DNA from: Ascarosepion bandense
Lineage: Eukaryota > Mollusca > Cephalopoda > Sepiida > Sepiidae
Reading direction: 5' to 3'
Assembly (NCBI GenBank): GCA_037127315.1
Contig: JBBBDQ010000350.1
Span: 4,202,001 to 4,266,000, forward strand
Length of the DNA: 64,000 nucleotides
In this document: in pieces, positions 45,826-56,107 of the stretch
Layout: every line of letters starts with the position of its first letter
Position numbering within the stretch: the stretch's first letter is position 1
Notes under the pieces: model-generated
Database searches by the model: none
Told to the model about the DNA's origin: nothing
What the model saw: only the letters and a program-made list of their open reading frames with translations
Position numbers and translations under genes: made by a program

Positions 45826-47290
45826 ATAGCAAGATTTTTTCAGTTTCATTATTAGGCATTCATCTGCTAATTTTGGGGAATCTAGTCATATTGTGTAGAT
45901 AAATAATCTGCAGACAAATTCATAAAGTGGCACCAGTATGACCAAAAAAAGAAATGCTTTTTGCCAATTTTCTGTTGTTGGGTAGCACGTTAATTTCTTT
46001 AATATTGCTATGTTGCACTCACTGTAAATGTAGTTTGTTTTTCACAATTGTTTTTGTTTATTTATTTTCTGGACAAATACATTATTCAAAAAAATAGTCT
46101 GCAGTTCATATTATAACACTTTCTGAAAAAAATAAATAATTTTTTCTAGATGTTAATTTTACAATGAAATCCTTTTATTTTTCTATTTATCTGTGGGAAA
46201 AATATTTGCAACCATGTTTGCTAAAAATATAATCAAACCCCAAAATAACTTCATATGTACCAAAAAAAGTAATAAATCATGTATCCGCATTCCGATTGGG
46301 ACCACTCTTTTAAAGAAGTACCATCTGTTTTTTTGTTCGATTTTAAACCCTAGTATATTTATTTTTTAGATTTTATAATTTATGATTAATGAAAGAAAAA
46401 GATAACAAAATAAATGAGGAAATGAAAAAAATAAGAATAAGTATTAAAAAAAAATTAAAATGTAATCCTGAAAAAATATTTTCCCATTATTATTTTTGAT
46501 TTTTCATTTGATTTCATAAAAATCCCCATTAAAGGGGTCATGTTCTTCGGACTTTCCTCATCTTTCTGCGGATGAAAAGAAAAAAAATGCTTACCTAATA
46601 AAAACAAAGGTAAATTAAACAAAACTTACTGAAATTAAATATAACAAAACTTTTTAAAAACAAAATTATTTGTCAAATATTTTTCATCGATTTGTGCTTA
46701 ATATTGTTTTTCATTCTCTAGCAACCAATTTTAAATAAAAAAATATTGAATTTACAAACCTTATGTTCGAAAAACCTTTAATGTCTGATGATAATATTCC
46801 AACTAAAGCGCAATTAATATTTTCGTCGTTATGCAGAAAAATGACAATTTAATAAAAATAATTAAAATAAAATAAAAAACCCTACCCTTTTTTTGTTTAA
46901 ATTTTTTCCAGTGGTTGAAACTCAAAAATCTGATATCATCACAAAACAAAAAAGAAAATAATCTTTTAATTAAACTTTAAAAACTTGAAATAAATGCTAC
47001 CACTTGGAACATAAATGAAAATCAATCCTAGTTTTACAATTAAAATATTCGTAAATTAAATTAGCAAAAATAATCTTCACAAAAAATTAAATAAAGAAAA
47101 ACAAAAACACGCGATTTAAGTTCTAAAATTAAAAACAAGTGCTTGAAATTTTGGTACTCTTTTCGCAAAAGTTCGCTATGTGAATGGAATTTAGGATAAT
47201 TTGATTATTAAATTATACTCATTCAAATCAGCTACACTACAGAGATAACAATTAAACAGAAAGTTTAAATTAGTCGATCAAAATAATTAA
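45826..47290 (-). other. AT-rich intronic or flanking DNA
   Basis: Very AT-rich. Contains a candidate terminal exon at 46538-46565, described separately. No repeats are recognised. Confidence 0.4.
46538..46565 (-). CDS. Candidate last coding exon of a short-peptide gene
   Basis: A pyrimidine tract (TTTTTTTTCTTTTCATCCGCAG) provides a credible acceptor ending at 46566. Joined in phase to the exon ending at 47296, it adds nine mostly basic residues (RKMRKVRRT) before TGA at 46540-46538. An AATAAA lies roughly 175 bases downstream. This is a weak model: a different acceptor elsewhere would change the product. Confidence 0.25.
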
Positions 47291-47295
47291 CTTAC

Positions 47296-47384
47296 CTTTG
47301 TTCAAACTTATTTCCAACAAATGCATTAAAAAATAAGTGCTTCGCTAAAATTATACTTGACGGCAGACAAAGTGCAAAGACCAT
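47296..47384 (-). CDS. Candidate first coding exon, hydrophobic peptide
   Basis: The exon 47399-47296 is bounded by a TTTATTTGTTTCAG acceptor and an AAAG|GTAAGT donor, both near consensus. The first ATG (47384) opens 29 codons, MVFALCLPSSIILAKHLFFN then AFVGNKFEQ, leaving two bases at the donor. The hydrophobic first 25 residues could be a membrane anchor or signal sequence. I recognise no family. Upstream, 182 bases away, a CpG-containing segment ends in its own GTAAGT donor, giving a plausible untranslated first exon. If spliced to 46565 the product is 38 residues; otherwise the gene continues across the LTR nest. Confidence 0.35.
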
Positions 47385-47581
47385 TATGAGGCACCGAGCC
47401 TGAAACAAATAAACAGGGGTGAAGAAAATGACGACTTCCTTCATTAAAACAACAAGACAACATGCCTCGTCTGTTATCCGTTTGCAAACAAGAAAGGTTC
47501 GAGTAACTTCTCTATTTACACAGCGAACGTCATATACTTGTTTGTTCCACCTCACAATCAATCACTGACTTGCCGACTTAC

Positions 47582-47660
47582 ACACTGAAAAGTCGAGTGC
47601 CACGCGCGACGACTGTGTTTGGGTATATTTTTTTTCGTTCTCCGCCAATTTCTGTTATTT
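47582..47660 (-). promoter_or_regulatory. Candidate promoter / untranslated first exon
   Basis: A CpG cluster (GTCGTCGCGCGTGG on the minus strand) in CpG-poor surroundings is followed by CAGTGT|GTAAGT, a good donor, 182 bases before the acceptor at 47400. Together these look like the start of a minus-strand gene. Confidence 0.35.
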
Positions 47661-47984
47661 TTGTTTTATAAAAAAAAAACATGTGGTACAGGGCCAAAAG
47701 AGGTGATGGTGGAAAGGATAGCCATCTTCTGTCTTGTCTTAAACTTAGTTAGCCACAATCACTGACCCAAGCAAATCACAATATTTCTCATACCAAGTCC
47801 AAAACAACACATTCTTACAACCACCCAAATACCTCAGATTCTCAATAAAGTCCGACGTGCAATTCTTGTCTCTGTGACGAGGCGAATAAAATAACAATTT
47901 TGAAAAAAAAAAATTCTCAGCCTTTTCTGTTGGGTTTCTCGAACAGATACTGAGAGCAATACACTGCGCCTCCTAGGCCTCACT
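47661..47984. other. No feature recognised
   Basis: Spacer between the candidate promoter and a LINE copy. Confidence 0.4.
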
Positions 47985-49445
47985 TTCTCAGTCTCTCAGC
48001 TGATCTTAAGTGGAACGGCTACATTGAATTAATAGCTAAATGTACTGCTAAGAAGGTCAGGTCCCTGTGTAGGGCCAGGAAATTTTCTTCTGAATCTATA
48101 GCGGGTTATCTATTGTTTTCCCGTTAGTAGTGAAGGGTAGTTGTATACCGTTGCAGGTTAACGGAATTTGGCCTTGTGGTAGATAGACCACTATAAGCCA
48201 TAAAATGATTATAAAATCAAGAAAAGCAATTTGAGTAGAAAAATAACATTTTTATATATACACATATCAATTAATGTTTTTACAATTAAAGTAATAACTT
48301 GAATATAAGTCCAACGGAGGTTAAAATGTTCATGGCAAATAATAAGCTGAAAGAGAATAAATGCTTAGGAATGTAGGGAGCGTGTAAGTGAGGAATGTCT
48401 TTGATGCAGTCGCTCCTTAGGTCAGTAAGTAATTTTGAGACAGGAGAGAAGGAAAGAGGCAAGCGTAGTAGCCACCTGACTTAGGTCAAGGGGATATTGA
48501 TTACACTCTTCTCCTGGGGTCTGCCTGCTGGGGTCTGTCTGTATGCGCTTTTTATATCTGCTTTTTGGATCACAGCAGCTCGTTTGGGATTTCACACTTG
48601 AATTTGATTCTGGGCTTCCCATTGGCTGGTAAATAAAATTCGCGTAGGCTCGTGAAATGGAAATTTAATATTTAATTAATTTTTATTTTTCAACCGGAAC
48701 ATTTGCGCGAACCAGGATGCGGAACGACGACTTTTGGTCATTTGCTTTTTGTTCGTGAAAGTGCGAACATCCGCTCCCTCGCTTTTGCTCGGTCGGTATC
48801 ACCACAAATCTATCATGTACATTTACAAATCTACCATCGCCCGTGCATTAAATACTGCTGGTCGGGCGCCCCTGTTGTTCTCTCTGGGGTTCTCGACAAG
48901 ATCCAAAGAAGAATTTGTAATGTAGTCGATCCTAACCTGGTGGCCCGACTCCAGTTTCTTTCTTACCGACGAGGTGTGGCTGCCCTCTGTCTCTTTCACA
49001 AATACTTTCACGGATTCTGCTCCAACGAACTTAGCTCCTTGGTGCTCCCTCCCACTACGCTAATTTACTCGAACTACTAGACTGGCAATAAGGTTCCACC
49101 CTTTTACTGTAAAAACAATCAAGTGTAACAACAACGTCTACTCCAAGCTACTTTTCTCGCACTTCTCGCCTGTGGAACTCCCTTCCGAATTTTTGTTTCC
49201 TTGATAGCTACAATCTCCAAGAGTTTAAATGCAACGTCAACTGTCATCTCCTTGATTCCCATCCTTCTTCTCACTTTACACTTTGCTCTCACGCAGCTCT
49301 CTTTACACCAATGTACCCGTCCTTCTCTTATCCATTCTCCGACACCTACTGTGACCTGTTCTCCTCCCTCTCTTCCCTCTCTTACTATGTAACCTCCTGT
49401 ACTCCAGTGGCAATTGTGCCTTGCTTGGGGTGAGACAATTAAAAA
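47985..49445 (+). mobile_element. Jockey/CR1-like LINE, split by an LTR-like insertion
   Basis: The left part (47985-48099) encodes the LKWNGYIELIAKCTAKKVRS block. The right part resumes at 48807 with MYIYKSTIARALNTAG and runs through DKIQRRICNVVDPNLVARLQ and LCLFHKYFHGFCSNELSS to the tail GTGCCTTGCTTGGGGTGAGA then CAATTAAAAAG. The two parts are collinear, interrupted by the repeat at 48100-48806. Confidence 0.85.
48100..48806 (-). mobile_element. Solo-LTR-like repeat (copy 1)
   Basis: The insertion is flanked by AATCTAT on both sides inside the LINE. A second copy is at 56108-56822. In the minus sense it starts TGTGGTGATACC and contains a CCAAT motif (CCAGCCAATGGG), then a TATA-like GATATAAAAAGCG some 65 bases on, an LTR-like promoter layout. 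No coding capacity is present. The family assignment is inference, since the far end is not a clean CA. Confidence 0.5.
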
Positions 49446-49459
49446 GAAGTTCACACAAA

Positions 49460-49741
49460 TCTAAACTTATTTATAAATGGAACTTTGTCTGTGTGTGTGT
49501 GTCTGTGTGTCTGTTACCTATAGACTCCGAAACGGCCGAACCGATTTTCTTGAAAATTTACACAGTTTTACTATAAGCGTCTGCGAGTGTTCTTAGCTAG
49601 GTTTTGTGTCGAGGTACCCCCTATAAATATCGAAAATCTATAATGGAAAAAATCGGGTTATAGAAGGAGTGGTCCGATTTTAATCAAATTTGATACACTC
49701 ATAGACAAATACACAAGAAACGATATTCAGAAGTTTCAAGG
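49460..49741 (+). mobile_element. Helitron-like element, 5' part
   Basis: Begins A|TCTAAACTTATTTATAAATG and runs collinear with the reverse of 21793-22500 for 280 bases (CCGATTTTCTTGAAAATTTA, TTCTTAGCTAGGTTTTGTGT). It stops where the next LINE copy begins. Confidence 0.5.
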
Positions 49742-49754
49742 GTCTCTTCTATTA

Positions 49755-50986
49755 GGTTTTCCCAAAAGTTCGTAAACACTTGCAAAAAATTGAATTTTTA
49801 TGCAATTTATAGTGATCTTCATCTTTGTATTCCAGATGGCAATTGATAAAATTGAGCTGCGAGTTTTGATTCGTTACTGCTGGAAGCGAGGCCTTTCAAC
49901 CAGAAAAGCTGCAGAAGAGATCTGTGCTGCCGAAGGTGAAGGGACATATGCATATACGGCGATCTCAAAGTGATACAAGCGTTTCGATTCTGGCGACATG
50001 AGTCTTGAAAATAAACCTTATTCGGGACGGCCGTTAAAGTTGGATGATGGAGACTTGCAAACCGGGTTGGACATTGCGCCTACATCGAGCACTCGAGAAT
50101 TGGTTGATGAGCTTGGAGTTGGCAAATCGACAATTCACCGACATTTGAAGCAACTTGATTTTGTTCACAAAAAGCCGCGCCAAGATCCGCATGAACTCAC
50201 CGAAGCACAAGCCAACAGACGAATTGAAATTTGTCGTCAATTGCTCAGCAATCCATTGGACGAGCTTTTTTGGAAGCGCATTGTGACATCCGACGAGAAA
50301 TGGGTCTATCTGGTCCAGCACAATTGAGACAAGCGATGAGTTCAGAAAGAGCAAGAGACACCGTCGGTTCCAAAACAAGATCGATTCGGCAAGAAAGTCA
50401 TGTTGTGCGTTTGGTAGAACTTTGAAGGAATCGTGCATTTTGAGTTGGTTCCGAATGGTCGTGCCATCAGTGCCGAATTTTACTATCAGCAACTTGAGCG
50501 GGTTTACGAAAAGTTGAAGCAAAAGTACCCAGTTCTGATCAACCGAAAGCGCGCTTTGATGCAGCAGTTCAATGCCAAGCCACACACCGCCAGGAAGACC
50601 AAAGATAAGTTTGAAGAGCTGGACGGCATTGAGGTTCTGCCACATCCAGCCTACAGTCCTGACTTAGCTCTATTAGATTACGGCCTTTTCCGCTCAATGA
50701 AACACTTTCTGAAGGGCCGCCGATTCGACTCGTTTGATGAAGTCGAGGAAGCGTGTCAAGAATTCTTTGATTCGAAGCTGGCTGAATGGTATTTTGACCA
50801 AATCCGAAAGCTTGCAGATCGATGGCAGAAAGTCTTGGAAAATGATGGTCTTTATTTTGAGCAATAATTTTTGTTGTTTTTGCGAGTAAAATTTACATTT
50901 TTTGCAAGTGTTTTCTGGTAACCTTAGATTACTTGGCGATTAAAATTTCAGTTTTTTGCAAGTGTTTACAAACTTTTGGGACAACC
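49755..50986 (+). mobile_element. Mariner transposon, near full length, inactive
   Basis: 1232 bases flanked by TA. The terminal inverted repeats begin GGTTTTCCCAAAAGTTCGTA on the left and (complement) GGTTGTCCCAAAAGTTTGTA on the right, both followed by AACACTTGCAAAAAA. The transposase reading frame fills the interior. Confidence 0.9.
49835..50867 (+). pseudogene. Mariner transposase
   Basis: Starts at ATG 49835 (MAIDKIELRVLI). The N-terminal helix-turn-helix DNA-binding half (RKAAEEICAAEGEGTYAYT, then STIHRHLKQL) is followed by the WVPHEL-equivalent segment QDPHELTEAQ. The first catalytic Asp lies in IVTSDEKW. An in-frame TGA at about 49971 and another at 50325 break the frame, which resumes at 50433. 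The second catalytic position, normally D in a QDNAxPH motif, reads QFNAKPH here, so Asp is replaced by Phe. The third Asp is present (YSPDLALLDYGLF). The end is VLENDGLYFEQ. The enzyme would bind its TIRs and cut and paste DNA, but this copy cannot. Confidence 0.85.
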
Positions 50987-51225
50987 TAAAATAAATATTT
51001 TCATGGCTTCTGCTCTGGCGAACTTGAGTCACTGGTGCCCTTTCCAAAAGAATTTACTCGGGCAACTAGACTGAGAACAAGGTCCCACACTTTTACTGTT
51101 AGATCAACCAAATGCTGGTTCATCTTTGTCTTCACTCTTTTCCTGCCTAAAACTTTAACTCTCTTATGTAGCCCCCTGCACATCAGTGGCAGTACCGCCT
51201 TGCTTAGGGTAAAATGATAAAAAAA

Positions 51226-51542
51226 AAGTCAAATTAAATCACACACTCCACCATTAACTGGTGAGGAACCATAAATAAACTTACTGGTCACTATGAGCAC
51301 AAACAAGAACAGCAGTGGTATTCTTGTGGTGGAGACTTAACTCGCCGAAGCAAGAGAAGGCGGTTTGTCTGCACGTGCGTTTGTAGACGTACTGGAACCG
51401 CGAGGCGAGCTCGTGCAGGGCAGTTTTAAGAATGACACGGCGCATGCGTCATTGGTGAAAGCGAGGCTTTTCAAGAAGGAGAAATTACGAGACCAAAAAA
51501 CACATAAAAAGAGCCAACTTCTGTTTCGGGGGCACTTCGCTG
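51226..51542 (+). pseudogene. 5' portion of Tx1-like LINE (endonuclease end, degraded)
   Basis: GC content rises sharply from about 51340. Frames here give SANFCFGG-TSLLREL, a segment typical between the APE endonuclease and RT of Tx1/L1-type ORF2. The endonuclease itself is missing, so the copy is 5' truncated. Confidence 0.45.
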
Positions 51543-54192
51543 TTGCGGGAACTGACGGGGGCTGTGGTTGGGAATAAGTGGTGGGACACACTAAAATCCA
51601 AACTTAGGTCGTTTGCTGCCGACTATAGCCGTCGGCTCAACTTAGCTAATTTAGCGGCGCAAATGGCAGTAGAAAAGAAAGTCGATCGGGCAGTGAAATC
51701 CCGTAATAGTGGGGACGTAGCCTTAGCTAGGGCTGAGCTGGCCTCCTTGCTTATCAAGAAGGATCAAGCTCTGGTAGTTAGGGCTAGGTTAAAAAGAATG
51801 TCTTCTGAGGCAACGAATATGGCCGCAGAATTGCGTGTAGAAGAAGCTAGGCGAGCAGTCAATCGGCATATCAAGGACATCACGTTGCCGGATGGACGTA
51901 CCGTGACTACAGACGTGGGTATATGTGGGGCTTTTCGTGATTACTTCCAGGATCTTTTCACCAGGGAGCCCGGTCTGAGTTCGGCTCAGTTCGATACCTA
52001 TTTGGCTGACTTTCCCCGCCTCGACGCGGCTGAAGCGGCTAGGTGCGAGGGGCCCATAACAGAGTCGGAAATCTGGGATGCGCTGAAATTGGTTGGCCGG
52101 GACAAAACTCCAGGATTGGATGGTCTTCCCTACGAACTGTACTTGAGGCAGTCGTCCGTTTTTGTTCCTCTGCTGGCTCTTGTTTATAACAACTGGATGG
52201 AGCAGGGGTCTATACCTCGACGCTTCACCAGGGTTGTAATCAAGTTGCTTCGCAAGAGCAAGGACGGTGGGGGTGGCATAGATAATTATCGGCCTTTAAC
52301 GATGTTAAATACTGACTTAAAGATTTTTGCCAAGATCTTGGCCGGCCGTTTGCAGGCTGTCCTCTCTAGTCTGATTGGCCCCGAGCAGACTTGTGCTGTG
52401 AAGGGCAGGACTATTCAGGACAGCCTTCATTTGGTACTCCTGATCATCGAGAAAACCGACACTGAAGCCGCGCTGATCAATTTGGATCAGTCCAAGGCAT
52501 TCGATAGGGTTGACCATCGCTTCTTGGAATCTGTCCTTTCCGCCGCCGGTTTCGGGCCGTACTTTCGCTCCTGGATCCGACTGCTGTATGAGTCCCCCGG
52601 TGCGCTGGTGGAAGTGAATGGGGTAAGATCGAAGCCTTTCACATTATCTCGCTCCATTCGTCAAGGTTGTCCACTTTCGCCTTTGCTTTACGTTCTTGCG
52701 TTGGAGCCTTTCCTTCGCAAGTTAAAGGCGAATCCGGTCCTTCGCGGAATTTCCCTACCTGGTGCTACCACCTCGGCCAGGTACTCCGCCTATGCTGACG
52801 ACGTTTCGGTTTTTGTGTCGAGCAGGGCCGAGATTGACGAAGTTAGCAAAGAAATCAGATGCTATGAGACGGTGACAGGGGCCAAGATCAATCGCGATAA
52901 GTCTGTTGGCTTGCGATTGGGTGCGTGGAAGGGAGTTTCTCTTCCCGGACCTTTCCTCTGGACGGACGGGCCGATCAAGATTCTCGGCGTCTTTTTCGGT
53001 CCTGATCTCCAGTTGGAAATGAATTGGTCGGAGGTTCGAGAGAAGGCCGAGGGCGCAGTTCGTCTGTGGACTCGGAGGAATCTTTCCTTAAAGGGGAGGG
53101 CGGAAGTATGTGCCTCGCACATCTACCCGATTCTCCTTTACCGACTCTCCGTACTTCCTCTCCCGTGTGCCATTCGTTTGGGATTGATTCAGCTCTTGTT
53201 CTCCTTCCTTTGGCGAGAAGGCAAGGCTCCCAAGGTGCGTCGCGAGATCTGTTACCTTCATCCATCTGAGGGCGGTCTGGGCATGCCTAGCGTTGAGATT
53301 CGTCAACACACGCTTCGCATTAGATTCCTGGATCGAATGTGTATGCTGGCGGATGAGAACGGCGCCCTCGTTAAAGAGGACGTCCATAAAAACTTTCCAT
53401 CCTTGAGAAGTGTGCATTTGTCGGAGGAAGAGGCCGGCCGTATTCCTCGTGGCGAATGCTCCTTCTATAAAGAATGTCGTTTGGCTCTCCAGTTTTTCTT
53501 GCGGGCTACGGATGGCCTCTCCAACGCCCAAGCGTTGTCTCTTAGGGCATTATATCGGGTGTTAGTTAGGGGGGGCCGTTCAAGATGAACTGATTGGCGA
53601 GCTCGGGCTTTCGAAGCAGGAGGCTCGCTCCATATGGCCTTGGGCGCCTGGGTTGAAATGTCTCACTAACGATGAGGCATCACTCACCTGGCTGATGATT
53701 CGAAAGGCTCTCTGGGTAGGCAAGAAACTTCATGTAGCGGGCCTAACACCGAAATCAACCTGCGTGCGTTGTGGGCTGTCGGCGGAATCCGTCGATCATG
53801 CCTTCTTCCACTGCTGTGTTGTTGCGCCGCTATGTAAGTTCCTTGAAGATCTCATGGTTCGTATGCTGCGTGGAAAGTTCTTTGTCCTTGAGGCTAGTTC
53901 TGTTTGTAGCAATGTCGTACCTCCGTTATCTAGGGCTGAGCACTATGTGCTCTTTTGCTTACTAGGTGTTATGCGAGTCGTGATTTGGACGACGCGACAG
54001 AAGGAATTCTATGGTGATGAGAAGTTTACCTCTTCCCAACTGATCTTGTTCTTTAAGCATCAGCTTAAAGTCAAGATCAGGACGGAAAGGAAACGACTCA
54101 CTCCATCTGAATTTGGCAAAAGGTGGGTGAGTCTTGCGCGTCTCTGTCGAGTGAAAGGTGCTGACCTGGAGTGGTTGTTTGATGCTGGTTAG
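51543..54192 (+). pseudogene. Tx1-like LINE ORF2 (reverse transcriptase and C-terminal Cys/His)
   Basis: The frame 51543-53588 encodes 681 residues. RT motifs are in order: GRDKTPGLDGLPYELY, NYRPLTMLNTDLKIFAKILA, INLDQSKAFDRVDHRFL, SIRQGCPLSPLLYVLALEPF, and the catalytic YADDV at about residue 420. Thumb motifs follow (KILGVFFG, LSLKGRAEV, PSEGGLGMP). The layout matches the Tx1/L1 group, whose ORF2 primes reverse transcription on nicked target DNA; some Tx1 members are site-specific. A frameshift at about 53580 moves the C-terminal 180 residues to 53653-54192, which carry CVRCGLSAESVDHAFFHC, a C-X2-C-X8-H-X4-C knuckle. Apart from that frameshift and the missing 5' end it is well preserved. 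It is about 50% GC, unlike its neighbours. Confidence 0.85.
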
Positions 54193-54948
54193 GCATCAGG
54201 ACATTGGGTGTGCTGGGCACAACATGTGCACCCCTTCCCTGTTAGTTTAGAGTAGGAAGTATTTGATTTTCTGTTTTCCTCTTTAAAGTTAACTTAGCTA
54301 GGTTATGATTGCTCATTGGCCCCACTTTTTCTTTTTGGCCCCAGTTTTCTTTTAGTTTAATCCCCCACCCCTTCCCACCTTAGGTGTTCAACAATGTTAG
54401 TTCTCCGGTGGATGCGTGGCGTCTTTCGTTATTTTTCAAGTGTGCTTTTCGTTTTTGTTATGGTGTTTAAATGTGTGAGTGATTGTGTGAGTGATTGCTG
54501 ATTGGATAAGTGGTATTATGATATTTCTAAAGCCACGCATGATATTTCGTCCGGGGAAGTGATTTTGCTGTCACAATATTAGAGTAGTGGGGGGCTTTTA
54601 TTACTAATACGATTTTATTTAGTTTCTTGTATATATCGCTTTTTCATTGTATAAAACCACTGGGGATATTTTAATGTTGTTATTTTCTGCCCATGCCCTC
54701 CACTGAATATTGTAAATATGGGAGTTAAGTAGGACAACATAGAGCAGCTGAGGTATTATGGTGAACGTGGTAAGAATGGTAAGTAAAAATGTGGTATTAT
54801 GGTGCAAGGATTATTATAAGTGTGTCAGGGTCGACGAAAGTGAATAGCTAAGTTAAACTAGGACAGATGATGACCAGCCTTCCCCATCCCCAATTTCGGC
54901 CTTGTGCCACATTTTTTGTATTCTTACAAAAATAAATACAACTTAGCT
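54193..54948 (+). other. 3' UTR of the Tx1-like LINE (probable)
   Basis: No gene. The first part keeps the higher GC content of the LINE; the rest is more AT-rich. The 3' boundary of the element is not clear and could be at the snRNA-like repeats. Confidence 0.45.
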
Positions 54949-55148
54949 GTTGCGCCTCGGCCTTTTGGCTGGGGGGAGCGAAAATGACCAAAATAAGACC
55001 AGTACAGACCAGTTCTGAACCTATCCGCTGCGGTGGATAGGTAATATTTGACCAGTACCTGGGCGTACGCGCTCAGGTTCCCCACATTAAAAAAGACCGT
55101 GTGTCACATCTCTCTCAAGTGGGGGAGAAGAGTAAATAATACTTCGCC
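54949..55148 (+). ncRNA. snRNA-like repeat unit 1 (U2 stem-loop I-like)
   Basis: Begins GTTGCGCCTCGGCCTTTTGG; CTCGGCCTTTTGGCT is identical to 15 bases of stem-loop I of U2 snRNA. Downstream is a perfect hairpin CCTATCC ... GGATAGG, then an Sm-site-like AATATTTGA, then another hairpin ACCTG ... CAGGT. This is the order stem-loop, Sm site, 3' hairpin seen in snRNAs. The rest does not match U2. It may be a diverged U2-derived gene or retroposon, or LINE 3' UTR. Confidence 0.4.
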
Positions 55149-55350
55149 GTTGCGCCTCGGCCTTTTGGCTGGAGGGGAGCGAAAATGACCAAAAGAAAAC
55201 CAGTTTAGACCAGTTCTGAACCTATTCACTGCGGTGGATAGGTAATATTTGACCAGTACCTGGGCGTACGCGCTCAGGTTCCCCACATTAAAAAAGACCT
55301 TGTGTCACATCTCTCTCAAGTGGGGGAGAAGAGTAAATAATACTTCGCCG
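55149..55350 (+). ncRNA. snRNA-like repeat unit 2
   Basis: Second tandem unit, 200 bases after the first and about 95% identical. The 7-bp hairpin changes from CCTATCC to CCTATTC against GGATAGG, which keeps pairing through a G-U wobble. Confidence 0.4.
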
Positions 55351-55600
55351 TTGGAGACTCGTGAAGGTTACACCGGTGTTCGGGAGACAGCGTTTTGCTT
55401 ACGGTGCGCAGGAAACGGAGTCCCTAGTAAAGCAGTGTTCCAGGTTTTACGAGAAGCAGCTGGGAGAACAGATCCAAGTGGTCTTTAATTTGTCTACGAA
55501 CTACACTCCGAGAAGACACAAATACCCACAAGTCTTCATTTTGAAACAAGTCCCATCAAGAGGACACTTCACATTGGAGAAAATATGGTGATACTTGGGT
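55351..55600 (+). other. Unassigned open frame after the snRNA-like repeats
   Basis: The frame 55361-55591 (76 codons, ending TGA) is GC-richer than the flank and rich in basic residues (NYTPRRHKYPQVFILKQVPS). It matches no family I know and is probably part of a mobile element. Confidence 0.25.
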
Positions 55601-56107
55601 CAGGTTATTGATTAATTTTGTCTGGCTAATAGGCTAGCCTGGCAGTTTGGCTAAAACATCTTAGAAATTCTCTTTGGTATAATTTCTGGTTATCTGAACT
55701 GGCATCTCGGCATGGATTTTTTTTTACACAGTCCGGGCTTTCATGTGAAAATCAGGGCTGGTTGTTAAAATAAGGCAGGTTGAATCACTTGCTTTAAATT
55801 TTGATAGGACTAGTGTGAGAATGAGTGCATGGCCAAGTGATTAGAACATTTACTTTCTGACAATGTGACCTGGGTCAGTGTGCGGGACCTTTGGAAAGTG
55901 TCTGAAAAACATACCACGGGTTAACCCAAGATTCTTAAGTAAAATTGGATGAAAGAGAACCGTTGGGAAGCAGTCAATAGTTGTGCTAACGCAAAATCAT
56001 AAGTCATCGTGACCGATGGTTTTAGCATGCTGGCCTTGTTAGAAAAAAATTGAACATGCTTAATTATGCGTTCTCTCCTATAATCTGTAAATAAGGTCAG
56101 CTCAGCT
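55601..56107. other. No gene; possible tRNA-like repeat head
   Basis: At about 55828-55890, GCATGGCCAAGTGATTAGAA and CCTGGGTCAG resemble degenerate box A and B of a SINE. Nothing else is recognised. Confidence 0.3.

Larger units (their letters stand above)
49742..51225 (+). mobile_element. Short LINE copy split by a mariner
   Basis: Only 13 LINE bases (GTCTCTTCTAT region) lie left of the mariner. The rest resumes at 50987 (AAATATTTTCATGGCTTCTG) and reaches the usual tail GCCTTGCTTAGGGTAAAATG then ATAAAAAAAAAG at 51225. The mariner's TA duplication falls in the LINE text TCTATAAATA. Confidence 0.75.

Noticed and set aside
54949..55350. Bona fide U2 snRNA genes
   Set aside because: Only stem-loop I matches; the branch-point pairing region and stem IIa of U2 are not recognisable.
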